Source of the DNA: Morinoia aosen
Taxonomy: Eukaryota > Arthropoda > Malacostraca > Amphipoda > Talitridae
Length of the DNA: 64,000 nt
Direction of reading: 5' to 3'
NCBI GenBank assembly: GCA_030386875.1
Contig: CM059564.1
Span: 71,691,436-71,755,435 of the forward strand
Position numbers and translations under genes: made by a program. Numbering within the stretch: position 1 is the stretch's first letter; every line of letters begins with the position of its first letter. Under the pieces are notes generated by a model. The model did not search any database and was not told where the DNA came from. It was given only the letters and a program-made list of their open reading frames with translations. This document shows positions 63,844-64,000 of this stretch, in pieces.

Positions 63844-64000
63844 TTAATTGGGTTGGTCCCAATTTGGTTGTGGTCTGACTGTTTGTTGAGGATCATTTTC
63901 CACTGCAGTTTTCCAAACACATGGTCTCCTCGTTTGAGGCTCATCAGTAAGATCGAAATTGCCTTCTTTAAATTTTAAAAACCATCTACGGCAGTTTCTA
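63844..64000 (-). pseudogene. mariner transposase N-terminal part, cut by window edge
   Basis: The minus strand from 64000 reads RNCRRWFLKFKEGNFDL, then TDEPQTRRP, then KTAVENDPQQTVR. This is the helix-turn-helix and linker of a mariner transposase. A stop at 63844-63846 ends the frame before the catalytic domain, so it is truncated on this side. The beginning lies beyond the window. Confidence 0.85.

Overview
This window is eukaryotic and most likely from an insect or a close arthropod relative. It is AT-rich and intron-rich. It carries mariner, Tc1, piggyBac, hAT and non-LTR elements in many states of decay, and a long tract of degenerate repeats related to the insect telomere word TTAGG. 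No prokaryotic gene organisation, CRISPR array, tRNA gene or functional rRNA gene was seen.

Layout. Positions 1-10.6 kb: non-coding DNA with a piggyBac-type MITE (666-892), a 17-bp minisatellite of about 44 copies (5421-6170), a TA-flanked MITE (6360-6572), a dead mariner on the minus strand (about 6690-7550) and the 5' part of a dead Tc1-like element (9951-10622). Positions 10.6-13.7 kb: a 3.1-kb inverted repeat with two 1328-bp, almost identical arms around a 435-bp loop. Positions 14.2-15.4 kb: a dead mariner with both ends, followed by about 2 kb of TTAGG-like repeats holding another MITE. Positions 20.2-22.2 kb: a dead LINE, then a MITE and tRNA-derived SINE-like units. Positions 24.6-24.8 kb: a nuclear copy of part of the mitochondrial 12S rRNA gene.

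Positions 24.9-35.2 kb: two head-to-tail copies of one LINE. Copy A appears intact: ORF1 has a zinc-finger/coiled-coil/SGNH-esterase layout, and ORF2 has an endonuclease, a reverse transcriptase and a CCHC finger. Its ORF2 start codon follows the ORF1 stop codon directly. Copy B is closely similar but has a nonsense codon and a 2-base deletion in ORF2. Positions 35.3-42.5 kb: two further hairpin elements and a graveyard of nested insertions. A complete 2017-bp piggyBac (39377-41393) lies inside an older LINE, and an ancient relative of the intact LINE lies at 41.6-42.5 kb.

Positions 43.3-60.1 kb and beyond: the one host gene, a plus-strand BTB-BACK-Kelch gene most like IPP (actin-binding protein IPP family). 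Eight coding exons with compatible phases encode 428 residues before the gene leaves the recognisable part of the window; the later Kelch repeats were not found here. Its introns hold a hAT-like element with an open BED-type zinc-finger reading frame, Tc1 fragments, another piggyBac-type MITE, minisatellites, and at least six of eight copies of an unnamed repeat of about 350 bp that always lies in the gene's orientation. The right edge cuts into another mariner on the minus strand.

Proteins of the host gene probably act as Cullin-3 adaptors or actin-associated proteins. The rest of the window is a record of transposition, with one LINE copy that may still be competent.
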